Source of the DNA: Fervidobacterium_A thailandense
GTDB taxonomy: Bacteria > Thermotogota > Thermotogae > Thermotogales > Fervidobacteriaceae
Direction: 5' to 3' (one strand)
Length of the DNA stretch: 64,000 nucleotides
Assembly (NCBI RefSeq): GCF_041505935.1
Contig: NZ_CP140110.1
In this document: positions 1-8,147 of the stretch, in pieces
Layout: each line of letters starts with the position of its first letter
How positions within the stretch are numbered: position 1 is the first letter of the stretch
Position numbers and translations under genes: made by a program
The notes under the pieces: model-generated
Seen by the model: only the letters and a program-made list of their open reading frames with translations
Told to the model about the DNA's origin: nothing
Database searches by the model: none

Positions 1-1
1 A

Positions 2-301
2 ATGGAGAATATGAGGGTCACAGCCGTGTTTGCACCAGTTGATGAGGAAAATACCATGATTTACGTTCGATACTACGTGAAACTGACGAAGATCAAATTA
101 CTTGACAAGCTCATAGCTCTTATGGGAATACCGTTCAACAAAAAGGTCCTCCACCAGGACAGAGCGGTCGTACTCACGCAGGTACCTAATAAGAGTGAAC
201 TGAAGATGAACGAGAACTTGATCCCGGGTGATGCACCTATCCTTGAATACAGAAAGAAGAGAGCAATCTTGAAGGGGGAGCTTGGTGGAAGCAAGGACTA
301 G
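2..301 (+). CDS. Rieske-type aromatic ring-hydroxylating oxygenase, C-terminal part (truncated by window edge)
   Basis: Only the last 99 codons are in the window, and the frame is open to the left edge, so the true start lies upstream. The visible part resembles the C-terminal end of Rieske non-haem iron oxygenase alpha subunits: a beta strand with 'VTAVFAPVDEENT', a stretch 'LIALMGIPFNKKVLHQDR', then 'VVLTQVP', and near the end 'PILEYRKKR'. The Rieske Cys/His cluster and the iron ligands would lie in the missing part, so catalytic competence cannot be judged. Such proteins act with a reductase in the cytoplasm and are unexpected in a strict anaerobe, where members may serve other redox roles. 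The end overlaps the start of the uvsE frame by about 20 bases, which suggests translational coupling. The family call is from recognised C-terminal motifs only. Confidence 0.6.
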   Translation: MENMRVTAVFAPVDEENTMIYVRYYVKLTKIKLLDKLIALMGIPFNKKVLHQDRAVVLTQVPNKSELKMNENLIPGDAPILEYRKKRAILKGELGGSKD

Positions 302-1265
302 ACACTTGGAACTACTTGGTTGGCATTTTGGATTAGTTGGCCTCGGGTTTTTCTGTTCCACGGCGGATGGTAAGATTTCGACAAACCATACGCTGACTTT
401 GAAGAGCTTGAACTTGAAGAACCTACTTAGAACTGTATCCAAGAACGGGGAAGATTTCGTCAAACTTCTCGATATTTCGCAAAGGCTTGGCTTAAGAATC
501 TTCCGGCTGGGTTCGAACTTTATTCCTTTTGCCTCGCACGAGAGCTTTAGTGCATCCTGGTTTGTCGAACTGAAACCTATTCTAAGGGAGCTTGCTCAGG
601 AGATCAAGTGCCGAGGAATACGTATAACTATGCATCCTGGTCAGTTCGTCGTTCTCAACTCACCACGCGAGGAGGTGGTTGTAAATTCCCTAAAGGAACT
701 CAAGTACCATTTTTGGTTGCTCGACGAGCTCGGGGTTGACGAAAACGGTGTGGTCGTTGTGCATACAGGAGGAACGTACGGTAACAAGGAACTCTCTAAA
801 GCAACGTTTGTCGAAAGGGTAAGAGAAAACCCGTGGCTTCTGGAAAGGTTGGCATTGGAGAACGATGAACGTCATTTCACTGTCGGGGACGTTCTGGAGA
901 TTTCCGCCGTGGGGCTTCCTGTTGTGTTCGATTACTACCACCACAAACTAAATCCGTCAGAATTTTCCGTTCCAGAGCTCATGAAAACCTGGGGAAATAG
1001 GATTCCCGAGTTTCACATCTCCTCTGAACCGGAAAGTCCGAAACACTTCGGCGAACACGGCAATTGGTTGAAGGTTGAGGACTTTGTTGGGATGGTTGGT
1101 ATGTTCCAAGGTCATAGGATTGATGTGATCGTTGAGGCAAAACAGAAAGAAATTGCGATTGAACGCTTATTTAACGAACTCGGCGAGTATTTTGGAACAA
1201 GGCCGAAAATGGGAGGTTTAAGTGATGAGCGAAAACGAGAGAATAGTCATCCTCCACAATTTTGA
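282..1265 (+). CDS. uvsE: UV-damage endonuclease UvsE (UvdE family)
   Basis: A TIM-barrel endonuclease that nicks DNA 5' to UV photoproducts and starts an excision pathway independent of UvrABC. The 327-residue frame has the family landmarks in order: 'TNHTLTL' and 'RLGSNFIPFASH' near the N-terminus, 'ITMHPGQFVVLNSP' (metal-binding His), 'VVVHTGGTYGNK', 'LALENDERHFTVGDVLE', 'VFDYYHHKLNP' and 'DVIVEAKQKE' near the end. Length matches the family. The start is uncertain. TTG at 282 lies almost on top of a GGGGGAG element (274-280), so GTG at 285, or TTG at 306 behind GCAAGGA, may be used. It overlaps the upstream oxygenase gene and the downstream DUF3783 gene, so the three probably form one transcript. 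uvrB lies elsewhere in this window, so both damage-excision routes are present. Confidence 0.88.
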   Translation: MVEARTRHLELLGWHFGLVGLGFFCSTADGKISTNHTLTLKSLNLKNLLRTVSKNGEDFVKLLDISQRLGLRIFRLGSNFIPFASHESFSASWFVELKPILRELAQEIKCRGIRITMHPGQFVVLNSPREEVVVNSLKELKYHFWLLDELGVDENGVVVVHTGGTYGNKELSKATFVERVRENPWLLERLALENDERHFTVGDVLEISAVGLPVVFDYYHHKLNPSEFSVPELMKTWGNRIPEFHISSEPESPKHFGEHGNWLKVEDFVGMVGMFQGHRIDVIVEAKQKEIAIERLFNELGEYFGTRPKMGGLSDERKRENSHPPQF

Positions 1266-1440
1266 AAACTTTGAAATCATAAAGCTCATGAAAATTCTTA
1301 AAGAAAACTTCCCCGAAAGGGATCTTATTTTTGCGAGTACGACGCCTACCAGTCTCGAGTGGAAGGTGTCGGATCTTATCGAGGAATTGAGAAAGGAACA
1401 CGAAGAATTCAAAAAGTTAAGGCACGGAAAACAAGGCTGA
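1225..1440 (+). CDS. DUF3783 domain protein
   Basis: A 71-residue acidic/basic small protein. It begins with 'SENERIVILHNFENFEI', continues with a lysine-rich helix and then 'RDLIFASTTPTSLEWKVSDLIEELRKEHEEF', the pattern I associate with DUF3783 (a conserved T-P-T-S before an aromatic residue and a helical tail). Function is unknown. The start is ATG 1225 (GTG 1222 is also in frame), set by GGGAGG at 1210-1215, and it overlaps the end of uvsE by about 40 bases, so translation is probably coupled. No signal peptide or membrane segment is visible. The gene is followed by a convergent minus-strand gene after about 20 bases. Confidence 0.62.
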   Translation: MSENERIVILHNFENFEIIKLMKILKENFPERDLIFASTTPTSLEWKVSDLIEELRKEHEEFKKLRHGKQG

Positions 1441-1459
1441 AGTACTTTACTACCCGTAC

Positions 1460-2140
1460 TTAGTTTCCCGGATTGGTTAAGTTTATTCTGAATCTGAGCT
1501 CCAGGAAGATGCTATCTTGTCCGGTTATGAACATCGATCTGTAGGTAAGCCACCTGAAGGCTGCTGAATAGCCGAATCCTAAAGTTATATCCTGGATTGC
1601 CGCTGAAACCTTTATTTCAAATCTACTTCTAAAAACGTCCTCCGTGCGAACTGTCGGGATATTAACATTGTAAGCAGGATCGTAGTATAGATAGTAAGGG
1701 GAGAAGAGTGCGATAAACCTCACGGAAACGGGCACGCCACCAACCAGTTCTTGAGTGTATCCAAGTAACAGCCCAACGTTTGCACGTCCGATTTCCTGGA
1801 GAGTTTCCACCTTTTCAGTTTTCAGCAAGAGCTCCAGGGGAATTCCAAGCTGGAAACTCCCGAAAGTGAACAGGGGTAAGGTCTTGGTTGTTGAAGTGTT
1901 GGCTTTGAGGTCGAATCCGGTTGATATTTGAAGTGAGAATATGGTATGAAGCGGAAAATCTAAACCGATTTCGGCGTATGGATATCCCACGGTGTACTGT
2001 ATGTAATTGAGCTTTCCGCAAAAGCCCAGCCCGTCTCGCGTGTGCATGAAGAACTCGGTCGCAAATCCCAAACCAACGGTGCTAAAGATCAGGACTAAGA
2101 TAAGTACCGATTTCAAAAAGGATTTTACGGACCTATGCAC
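1460..2140 (-). CDS. Secreted beta-strand-rich protein of unknown function
   Basis: 226 residues beginning with a basic N-terminus, a hydrophobic stretch (about 8-27) and a cleavable-looking 'GFATE' junction, so it is probably exported. The mature part alternates hydrophobic and polar residues in many short strands ending on aromatic residues ('VGYPYAEIGLDFPLHTIFSLQIST', 'FRSRFEIKVSAAIQDITLGFGYSAAFRWL', 'SIFLELRFRINL'). This is the pattern of a small outer-membrane beta-barrel, which would sit in the toga-like outer envelope. I do not recognise a family. The start is GTG 2140 behind GGGAGG with 9-base spacing. It is the last gene of the long minus-strand unit, 40 bases after uppP. The barrel assignment is inference from strand pattern only. 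Confidence 0.55.
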   Translation of the reverse strand: MHRSVKSFLKSVLILVLIFSTVGLGFATEFFMHTRDGLGFCGKLNYIQYTVGYPYAEIGLDFPLHTIFSLQISTGFDLKANTSTTKTLPLFTFGSFQLGIPLELLLKTEKVETLQEIGRANVGLLLGYTQELVGGVPVSVRFIALFSPYYLYYDPAYNVNIPTVRTEDVFRSRFEIKVSAAIQDITLGFGYSAAFRWLTYRSMFITGQDSIFLELRFRINLTNPGN

Positions 2141-2180
2141 GCTATGGCCTCCCTCGAACCTGGGTTGTCACTTAACTTTG

Positions 2181-2927
2181 TCACTTCACTAAGAAACTCA
2201 GAACGGCCGGTACTATCAAATAAAGGGAAAAATACTTGAGATGTGCTGAAACAGTTAAGTACCTAAGGACAATCAGAGAAACAAGTCCGGAAAAAAGTGC
2301 ACCCGCAAAGCTTCCCAGGACAACTCCGCTCATGTGAACTTCCGGAATTTTCAGGAGTCCAGCCGCAAGGGTGACAGGTAGACTCATCAGGAACGAATAT
2401 TTAAATGCCTCGACACGGGACATTCCAACTAGCAGAGCACCGATCAGTGTGAAGCCACTCCTCGATATACCCGGAAGAATTGCAATAGCTTGAAACAGCC
2501 CGATGACAAAGGCATCCTTATACGAGATCGTCATCATGGTTTTCTCGCCGGAAAATTTATCGGATAACCACAGTGCGACCGCGGTAACAACGAAGAAGAC
2601 ACCAATCAGTTTTTGAGATGAAATCGCACTTTCTACCTTTTCTTCGAAAAGCAATCCAACAATTCCCGCCGGAATGCTGGACACGACAAGTTTTAAAGTG
2701 AGTACCCAGTAGTTCTTATCCAATCGCACAAGTCCGACTAAGATGGAAGCAACGTCTTGCCAGAGTAAAATGAGAACCGCTACAAAGGTTGCAAGATGGA
2801 GAAACGCGAAAAAAGAAAGATCCGAGGGAAGACTCATGAGCTTTGAAAAGAGTGCCAAATGCCCTGAGCTGGAAATCGGAAGAAATTCCGTGGCTCCCTG
2901 AACAAGTCCGAGTACGAGCTCTTTCAA
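2181..2927 (-). CDS. uppP: Undecaprenyl-diphosphate phosphatase UppP (BacA)
   Basis: Integral membrane phosphatase that recycles undecaprenyl pyrophosphate to the monophosphate carrier used in peptidoglycan synthesis. The N-terminal signature 'GLVQGATEFLPISSSGHL' (about residues 7-24) and the second repeat 'AIAILPGISRSGFTL' (about 151-165) carry the catalytic Glu, Ser, His and Arg residues. About seven or eight hydrophobic segments are visible. At 248 residues it is slightly shorter than the usual 260-275. It starts with TTG 2927 directly behind GGAGGG. It sits 35 bases downstream of the yaaR-like gene and is probably co-transcribed with it. Confidence 0.93.
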   Translation of the reverse strand: MKELVLGLVQGATEFLPISSSGHLALFSKLMSLPSDLSFFAFLHLATFVAVLILLWQDVASILVGLVRLDKNYWVLTLKLVVSSIPAGIVGLLFEEKVESAISSQKLIGVFFVVTAVALWLSDKFSGEKTMMTISYKDAFVIGLFQAIAILPGISRSGFTLIGALLVGMSRVEAFKYSFLMSLPVTLAAGLLKIPEVHMSGVVLGSFAGALFSGLVSLIVLRYLTVSAHLKYFSLYLIVPAVLSFLVK

Positions 2928-2961
2928 GTGCTGTCCCTCCAGTTCTTGAAAGGTTACACCT

Positions 2962-3420
2962 TCACTTGTACAAATCGAATATCAGACCGTTTATTTCCCC
3001 AACTTTCTCGGCAAGTTTTAATGTGTTTTTCTCAGCTTCCATGAGTAGTGAAGCAATTTGCTCGAGCTTTTCGTCGATTTGCTCGGCGATGATGTGGAGT
3101 CTGGGTTGCGAACCGAAATCGTACTTACCGGCGATCTTGTAAAGGTTTTTCTCTATGTACTTGAGAACTTCCCTAATCTTTTCCTTGTACCGTTTCAAAT
3201 TTTCTTGCGTTGGGGATCTGACAAAATCGTTACCCGCTTCGACAACTTCACTGACCATTTCCTCGATCGTTTTTTGAACAATTTCTTCCTGGGTTTCCTC
3301 AAAAAAGCTCACAAAACTACTCGAGCTTTTTCGCTCAACCGCTTCTTTTTTTGAAAGCTTCTTTCCCTTTACGTTCGTACTTTTTAACTTTGGGTCGTTA
3401 CTCGGTGGCTCTATCCTCAC
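2962..3420 (-). CDS. YaaR-family protein (DUF327)
   Basis: A 152-residue, charged, mostly helical protein. After a flexible Lys/Ser-rich N-terminus come 'SFVSFFEETQEEIVQKTIEEMVSEVVEAGNDFVRSPTQENLKRYKEKI' and 'VLKYIEKNLYKI', ending in 'HIIAEQIDEKLEQIASLLME', the arrangement of the YaaR/DUF327 family. No enzymatic motif, signal peptide or membrane segment is seen, and the molecular role is not established. The start codon is GTG 3420 with only a weak upstream purine run. It is the cistron after mrp (36-base gap) and before uppP. Confidence 0.7.
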   Translation of the reverse strand: MRIEPPSNDPKLKSTNVKGKKLSKKEAVERKSSSSFVSFFEETQEEIVQKTIEEMVSEVVEAGNDFVRSPTQENLKRYKEKIREVLKYIEKNLYKIAGKYDFGSQPRLHIIAEQIDEKLEQIASLLMEAEKNTLKLAEKVGEINGLIFDLYK

Positions 3421-3455
3421 AGGATTTCTTCACCTCTTTGGTGTTTTCAACTCTC

Positions 3456-4256
3456 TCAAGCTTCAGCTGCTCTTGCAACGTTTTCTGCCAGTTCACGGAA
3501 CGCACGTTCGATTTCACTTTCACGATAGTAAAGGGTTATCGGCTTTCCTTCGTCCAGCAACTCTAAAGCCTTAGGATCCATAGGAATCTTGCCAAGGACC
3601 GGTATGTTGAATTCCTTCGCAAGTAGCTCAGCGCCACCGGTTCCGAAAGGATAGACGATCTCATCTTTACATCTCATGTAAGACATATTCTCCACAACAC
3701 CAAGCACCCTCTGATTCATAGTTTGGACGAAGGCAATAGCCCTTCGCACGTCGTCGAGAGCAACTTTTTGTGGTGTGGTTACGATGATTACACCATCGAT
3801 GGTTCCCAGGACTTGGAACAAACTCAGCGCCTCATCACCGGTACCTGGTGGCAAATCAAAGATGAGAAAGTCCAGTTCTCCCCAGTCCGTATCACCAAGG
3901 AACTGTTTGATGGCCGTATGCTTGAGCGGTCCTCTCCAAATTATCGGTTTTCCCTCTTCAACGAGCATCGAGATGGAGAGCGCCTTGAGATTAGGTAATA
4001 TGAGAGCTGGAACGATACGCTCATCCTCTCCCATGGTTGGGTACGCGTTGCCTCCGAGCATCCGCACAACGTCCGGCCCGTGGATGTCAAGGTCAAGTAA
4101 GCCCACCTTGTATCCGTTTTCAGCAAGTGCTGTTGAAAGGTTAACGGCCACCGTTGTCTTGCCAACGCCACCTTTTCCACTGAGAACGGCTATGAAGTGT
4201 TTTACGTTCTTCCTTAGCTCGGCGATTTTTATGTCTTCCGACATCTTGAATTCCAC
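3456..4256 (-). CDS. mrp: Mrp/NBP35-type P-loop ATPase (Fe-S cluster carrier)
   Basis: A 266-residue cytoplasmic ATPase of the ApbC/Mrp family that carries and delivers iron-sulfur clusters. The deviant Walker A motif 'SGKGGVGKTTVAVNL' is at about 26-40, switch/Walker B regions are 'VGLLDLDIHGPDV' and 'DFLIFDLPPGTGDEALSL', and 'MRCKDEI' follows 'GVVENMSYM'. Most Mrp proteins have a C-x-x-C at this last place, but only one cysteine is visible here, so the cluster-binding motif may be incomplete. There is no N-terminal DUF59 domain. The start is GTG 4256 behind GAGGAG. It lies 40 bases after galT. Confidence 0.87.
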   Translation of the reverse strand: MEFKMSEDIKIAELRKNVKHFIAVLSGKGGVGKTTVAVNLSTALAENGYKVGLLDLDIHGPDVVRMLGGNAYPTMGEDERIVPALILPNLKALSISMLVEEGKPIIWRGPLKHTAIKQFLGDTDWGELDFLIFDLPPGTGDEALSLFQVLGTIDGVIIVTTPQKVALDDVRRAIAFVQTMNQRVLGVVENMSYMRCKDEIVYPFGTGGAELLAKEFNIPVLGKIPMDPKALELLDEGKPITLYYRESEIERAFRELAENVARAAEA

Positions 4257-4296
4257 GATGATTCACTCCTCTATTTGAGATTCCCTTGACTACCGC

Positions 4297-5307
4297 TTAC
4301 TGCGTTACTTCTTCGTAGTTTTCGACAAGATACCTTGCCGCATCCTCGGGTGGAACCGGGTTAATGTAAAAACCAGACCCCCACTCAAAGCCAGCGACAC
4401 GTGTGAGTCGTGGAATTATCTCCACGTGCCAGTGGTAGTAATGCTTTCCTTCGTTGAATACGGGTGCGGTGTGGATAAGGAAGTTGTACGGTGGATTGTT
4501 GAGAACAACGTAGATCCTGTGTAGGACGTTTTTCAAGATTCGGGCAAACGTTCTAACTTCATCCTCGGTTATTGCCCCGAAGTCGTGAGAGTGTCGCTTA
4601 GGGAGGATCCAAGTTTCGAACGGGAACCTTGCTGCGTAAGGTTCAAATGCGATGAAGTGTTCGTTCTCCTCCACTACTCTCCTTCCTTCAAGCTTTTCCT
4701 GATTTATCATATCGCAAAATACACATCGTTCTTTGTAGGAGTAATAATCCTTGGAACCATCCAGCTCCTCTTGAACGGTTTTCGGCACTATCGGGGTTGC
4801 GATAATTTGGCTATGCGGATGTGCCAATGAAGCGCCACCTTCTTTTCCGTGGTTTCTGAATATTAGTATGTATTTCACCCGCGGATCTTGAGCCATTGCA
4901 CGGTACCTGGTGACGTACGCCCAAACAACTTCTTCGGCCTGTTTGTAATCGTAGAGTGCGAAAGTGGAGTCGTGGTCAGGAGTCTCCACTATGACTTCGT
5001 GGTACCCAAAGCCCGTCATCGCGTCGTACATTCCGTGCCCGTATCTGTCAACCTCGAGTTCCGGGTCAACGGCAGGGAATTTGTTCGGTACAACGCGGAC
5101 CCACCAACCTGGGGTGTTGGGCTGTGTGTCGGCGGGTCTAAAGGCTATTATTTCAGGCGGAGTTGTGTGCTCGTTGCCGTAGTCAAATGGGCAGAACGAA
5201 ACCTTGATTTCTTCCGGTTGAACTTGGAAGTCGTGAGGCCTCTTTGCGCGCTCGGTGGAGATGATAACCCAGCGCTTCACGACGGGGTCCTTCCTGTACT
5301 CGGGCAT
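4297..5307 (-). CDS. Galactose-1-phosphate uridylyltransferase-like nucleotidyltransferase (glgA-linked paralogue)
   Basis: A HIT-superfamily GalT homologue of 336 residues, paralogous to the galT at 18161. The active-site motif is 'SLAHPHSQIIATP' (His-x-His-x-Gln nucleophile region, about residue 162) and a second half motif is 'HYYHWHVEIIPRL'. The N-terminal half has 'VKRWVIISTERAKRPHDF' and 'WWVRVVPNKFPAV'. The first zinc pair is altered (Cys-Pro-Phe-Asp where Cys-x-x-Cys is usual), while 'RCVFCDM' is intact. It lies next to glgA rather than the galactose genes, so its natural substrate may be an NDP-glucose/glucose-1-phosphate pair in glycogen metabolism, as for ADP-glucose phosphorylase relatives. 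That is inference. ATG 5307 follows AAGGAGGAAT. Confidence 0.82.
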   Translation of the reverse strand: MPEYRKDPVVKRWVIISTERAKRPHDFQVQPEEIKVSFCPFDYGNEHTTPPEIIAFRPADTQPNTPGWWVRVVPNKFPAVDPELEVDRYGHGMYDAMTGFGYHEVIVETPDHDSTFALYDYKQAEEVVWAYVTRYRAMAQDPRVKYILIFRNHGKEGGASLAHPHSQIIATPIVPKTVQEELDGSKDYYSYKERCVFCDMINQEKLEGRRVVEENEHFIAFEPYAARFPFETWILPKRHSHDFGAITEDEVRTFARILKNVLHRIYVVLNNPPYNFLIHTAPVFNEGKHYYHWHVEIIPRLTRVAGFEWGSGFYINPVPPEDAARYLVENYEEVTQ

Positions 5308-5342
5308 GTCGATTCCTCCTTCACCTCGAGTTACTTAAGAAA

Positions 5343-6797
5343 TCATTTGATCTTCGAAATAGCTCTCTGGTAGAGTTTCACGTACTCGCCAGCGGACTTG
5401 TCCCACGACACATCGGTTTTCATTGCGTTCTCCACAAGTTTTTGCCAGTGTTTTTCTTCGCTGTAAAAGTAGATTGCCCTTGCGATCGCTTTCAGTAGGT
5501 GTGCCGAGTCGTATTCGGTGAACCCGAAGCCGTTGCCTTGCCCGGTTTCAGGATTATATTCGGTTATCGTATCGGCCAGACCTCCGGTGTACCTAACAAT
5601 GGGAATTGTCCCGTACCTAAGGCTGTACATCTGTCCAAGACCGCACGGTTCGTAACGGGATGGCATCAAGAACATATCCGCGCCAGCGTATATCTTCTGG
5701 GCAAGTACGATATCAAATTTTATGTTGATCGAATATTTTTCCGGATACTTTTCTCCAAGCTTTCTGAACATATCTTCGTACTGTTTTTCACCCGTTCCAA
5801 GGAGAACAAACTGCATATCGAACAACGAAACGTAATCCATTATCTCCGCGAGAATATCCAAACCCTTTTGGTCAACCAACCTGTTTATCATCCCTATAAG
5901 TGGAACATCCCTCTCAGGTAGCCCAAGCTCACGTTGTAGTTGCCGTTTGTTTTCTTTTTTTAAGTGGACTGTTGAGAGGTCATAATTTACGTAAATTCTT
6001 TTATCTGTCATGGGATTGTATTCGTCGTAGTCTATGCCGTTGAGGATTCCATAAAGGTCTGCAGATCTGAGTCTCAGTACGCCGTCGAGCTTTTCCCCGT
6101 ACTCCTTAGTTTGTATTTCCTTTGCATACGTGGGACTGACGGTGTTGATGACGTCTGAAAAGAGTATTCCCCCTTTGAGGAAGTTAATTTGCCCGTAGAA
6201 CTCGAGCCCATCAATATTGTAGAGTTCTTCAGGCAATCCGGCAAATCGTAAGTAACTTGCATCAAAAATTCCCTGATAACCGAGGTTATGAATTGTCAGG
6301 ACCGTTGCGGTGTGCTGGAAATGGGGATTGTCCCTGTAAAGGGTCTTGAGGTAAACGGGGATGAGGGCCGTTTGCCAGTCGTTGACGTGGATAACGTTGT
6401 AACTGATGTTGAGTTTCTGGATCGCTTCCAGAACGGATTTTGAGAAGAAAATTGCCTGCTCGGCAAGATCCGGTCCTTGGTACACTTCGTCCGCGCTGAA
6501 GTAATATTCGTTCGAGATGAAAAACACGTGGACATTTTTAGCCCCGGGAAGCGTCGTTTTGTAGATTCCAAACCTTTCCTCTGTTAACAAGTGCATTGGT
6601 GAGAGGCCCTCTGTGATTTTCTCAAGTGTGTAACCAAACTTTTGCTGGTTCTCAATTACTTTCTTATGGAGAGGCATGTAGATATCCACACTTATATCCT
6701 TCTTCTCAAGATATTTCGGCAGCGCACCGACAACGTCAGCAAGTCCCCCCACTTTCGCAAATGGATAAACCTCGTACGAAACCATCGCGATTCTCAT
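5343..6797 (-). CDS. glgA: Glycogen (starch) synthase GlgA
   Basis: A GT5 glucosyltransferase that extends alpha-1,4-glucan from ADP-glucose in the cytoplasm. The N-terminal nucleotide-sugar motif 'YEVYPFAKVGGLADVVGALP' follows the start directly. 'HVNDWQTALIPVYLKT' and 'LTIHNLGYQGIF' mark the acceptor domain, and the C-terminal GT-B part has 'IGMINRLVDQKGLDIL' and 'MPSRYEPCGLGQMYSLRYGTIPIVRYTGGLADTI' with the catalytic Glu in E-P-C-G. I place the start at ATG 6797 (484 aa) because GGGAGGGAT lies just upstream. A frame extending to 6875 would run into the preceding gene. galT-like follows after 35 bases. Confidence 0.95.
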   Translation of the reverse strand: MRIAMVSYEVYPFAKVGGLADVVGALPKYLEKKDISVDIYMPLHKKVIENQQKFGYTLEKITEGLSPMHLLTEERFGIYKTTLPGAKNVHVFFISNEYYFSADEVYQGPDLAEQAIFFSKSVLEAIQKLNISYNVIHVNDWQTALIPVYLKTLYRDNPHFQHTATVLTIHNLGYQGIFDASYLRFAGLPEELYNIDGLEFYGQINFLKGGILFSDVINTVSPTYAKEIQTKEYGEKLDGVLRLRSADLYGILNGIDYDEYNPMTDKRIYVNYDLSTVHLKKENKRQLQRELGLPERDVPLIGMINRLVDQKGLDILAEIMDYVSLFDMQFVLLGTGEKQYEDMFRKLGEKYPEKYSINIKFDIVLAQKIYAGADMFLMPSRYEPCGLGQMYSLRYGTIPIVRYTGGLADTITEYNPETGQGNGFGFTEYDSAHLLKAIARAIYFYSEEKHWQKLVENAMKTDVSWDKSAGEYVKLYQRAISKIK

Positions 6798-6831
6798 CCC
6801 GATCCCTCCCTTAACGTGCCCCAAAAGCGAT

Positions 6832-7473
6832 TCAGCTTCGTGCGGAATAATAATCGGCGGATCTGATGTATTCATCGTGTGTAAAGATTATGTAATCACT
6901 CCGACTTCCGAGTCGGTTTACAAACCTTGCACAATCGTCCTTTCTAAGCCACCTAAAGATCTCGTAAAACTCAACCCTCGTCATTACGATATCACCGGTG
7001 TAGAGAACTCTTCCCATGTTCTCTGTGTCAATCAAAAACGAGCAATGTTCTTTCGCATGCCACGGTGTGTGGAAGACCTTAATGGAACCAAATAGCAGCG
7101 TTCCGGCATTGATCAGGTTAACCGTCTTCCAGCTGTTTATCATCTCGATGTACAGTTTGCTCTTGAAGGTTCCAAACTTGTGAAAAGGCTTGTCCTTGTA
7201 CGCCGGGTGCACGTGAATTGTGGCGTTCGGGAAGAATCTTGTAGCGTACGCGTGGTCAAGATGAATGTGCGTAAGAACGACGTCCGTGATGTCCTCCGGA
7301 GAAATCCCTACGTCTTCGAATCTTTCCTCAAGGAAATTTAGGGACACGTAGTCCCCAGGGTCTATGAGGATGTGACGCTTACCGTCCGTAAGGTAGCAAA
7401 CTGTCGAGTATGCCTGCTCGATGGCTCCTGGAACTCTTATGCTCCCACCAACTTGGAGGATTTCAAGTTTCAC
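6832..7473 (-). CDS. Metallo-beta-lactamase-fold hydrolase
   Basis: A 213-residue MBL-fold protein with the metal motif 'LTHIHLDHAYATRFFPNA' (H-x-H-x-D-H, about residues 67-73), a third ligand in 'TPWHAKEHCSFLI' and an aspartate in 'YTGDIVMTR'. A late 'FTHDE' may supply the last histidine. This is the short stand-alone form, comparable to glyoxalase-II-like or lactonase-like hydrolases. The substrate cannot be read from the sequence. It starts with GTG 7473, overlapping the stop of the HAD gene by four bases, so the two are translationally coupled. glgA follows after 34 bases, suggesting a housekeeping or detoxification role in the same transcript. Confidence 0.82.
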   Translation of the reverse strand: MKLEILQVGGSIRVPGAIEQAYSTVCYLTDGKRHILIDPGDYVSLNFLEERFEDVGISPEDITDVVLTHIHLDHAYATRFFPNATIHVHPAYKDKPFHKFGTFKSKLYIEMINSWKTVNLINAGTLLFGSIKVFHTPWHAKEHCSFLIDTENMGRVLYTGDIVMTRVEFYEIFRWLRKDDCARFVNRLGSRSDYIIFTHDEYIRSADYYSARS

Positions 7474-8147
7474 AAAACGGCACCACCTTCTCCAAGCATT
7501 TTTGAAACAATTATACCATATTCAAGCAATTTCTCCCTCAAAACTTCTGGCTTCTCTAAATGTATGACGTGGAAACCAAGTTCCAGAGCGGCCTGTACGT
7601 TCTCCAGCTTGTCATCGATGAAGAGTGAGACGCTCGGTGTCACATCGAAAGTTTCGATGAGAATTTTGTAAATCTTCTTCTCCGGTTTTACGGTAAAGTG
7701 GTCGCTCGATATGACCAAACCGTCGAAGAGTTCAAAAAATTTATACCTCTCCCGGATCTTTCTGAACATTGATCTGGAAAAATTTGAAAGCACAAAGAGA
7801 CGGTAACCCATCCGCTTTAGAAGTGGCAAAAGTGAAACATTTTCCTCGATAGGCTGCAACAGTTCGAGAGTTTTCTCTTTAAGATCCAAGAGTACGTCCT
7901 TCAAACCGTTCAGTTCCCTAAGCTTCATATCCCAAAGCTCATCTTCACTTATTAGACCTCTATCCATCTCCAACCATTCGCGGGAGTTTAGCACGCGCAT
8001 CGATATGATTTCCGCGATGTCCTTTCCATACTTCTTTTCGATATATTCCTCGGGGTACCACTTAACGAGTACTCTCCCAAGGTCAAATACAATGTTCTCG
8101 ATTTTGCCCACCGGATTGTTTTTCGAGTTGTTTGTCCGTTCGCTCAT
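7470..8147 (-). CDS. HAD-superfamily phosphatase
   Basis: A 225-residue HAD hydrolase of the YihX/epoxide-hydrolase-like type. Motif I reads 'VFDLGRVLVKWYPEEY', with the nucleophile Asp but Gly where the classical acid/base Asp would be, as is common in that subgroup. Motif II is 'LFVLSNFSRSMF', motif III the lysine in 'VKPEKKIYKILIE', and motif IV 'SLFIDDKLENVQAA'. An alpha-helical cap sits between motifs I and II. YihX acts on glucose-1-phosphate, and the neighbouring glgA/galT genes would fit such a substrate, but that is inference. It shares ATGA overlaps with both neighbours. Confidence 0.83.
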   Translation of the reverse strand: MSERTNNSKNNPVGKIENIVFDLGRVLVKWYPEEYIEKKYGKDIAEIISMRVLNSREWLEMDRGLISEDELWDMKLRELNGLKDVLLDLKEKTLELLQPIEENVSLLPLLKRMGYRLFVLSNFSRSMFRKIRERYKFFELFDGLVISSDHFTVKPEKKIYKILIETFDVTPSVSLFIDDKLENVQAALELGFHVIHLEKPEVLREKLLEYGIIVSKMLGEGGAVL

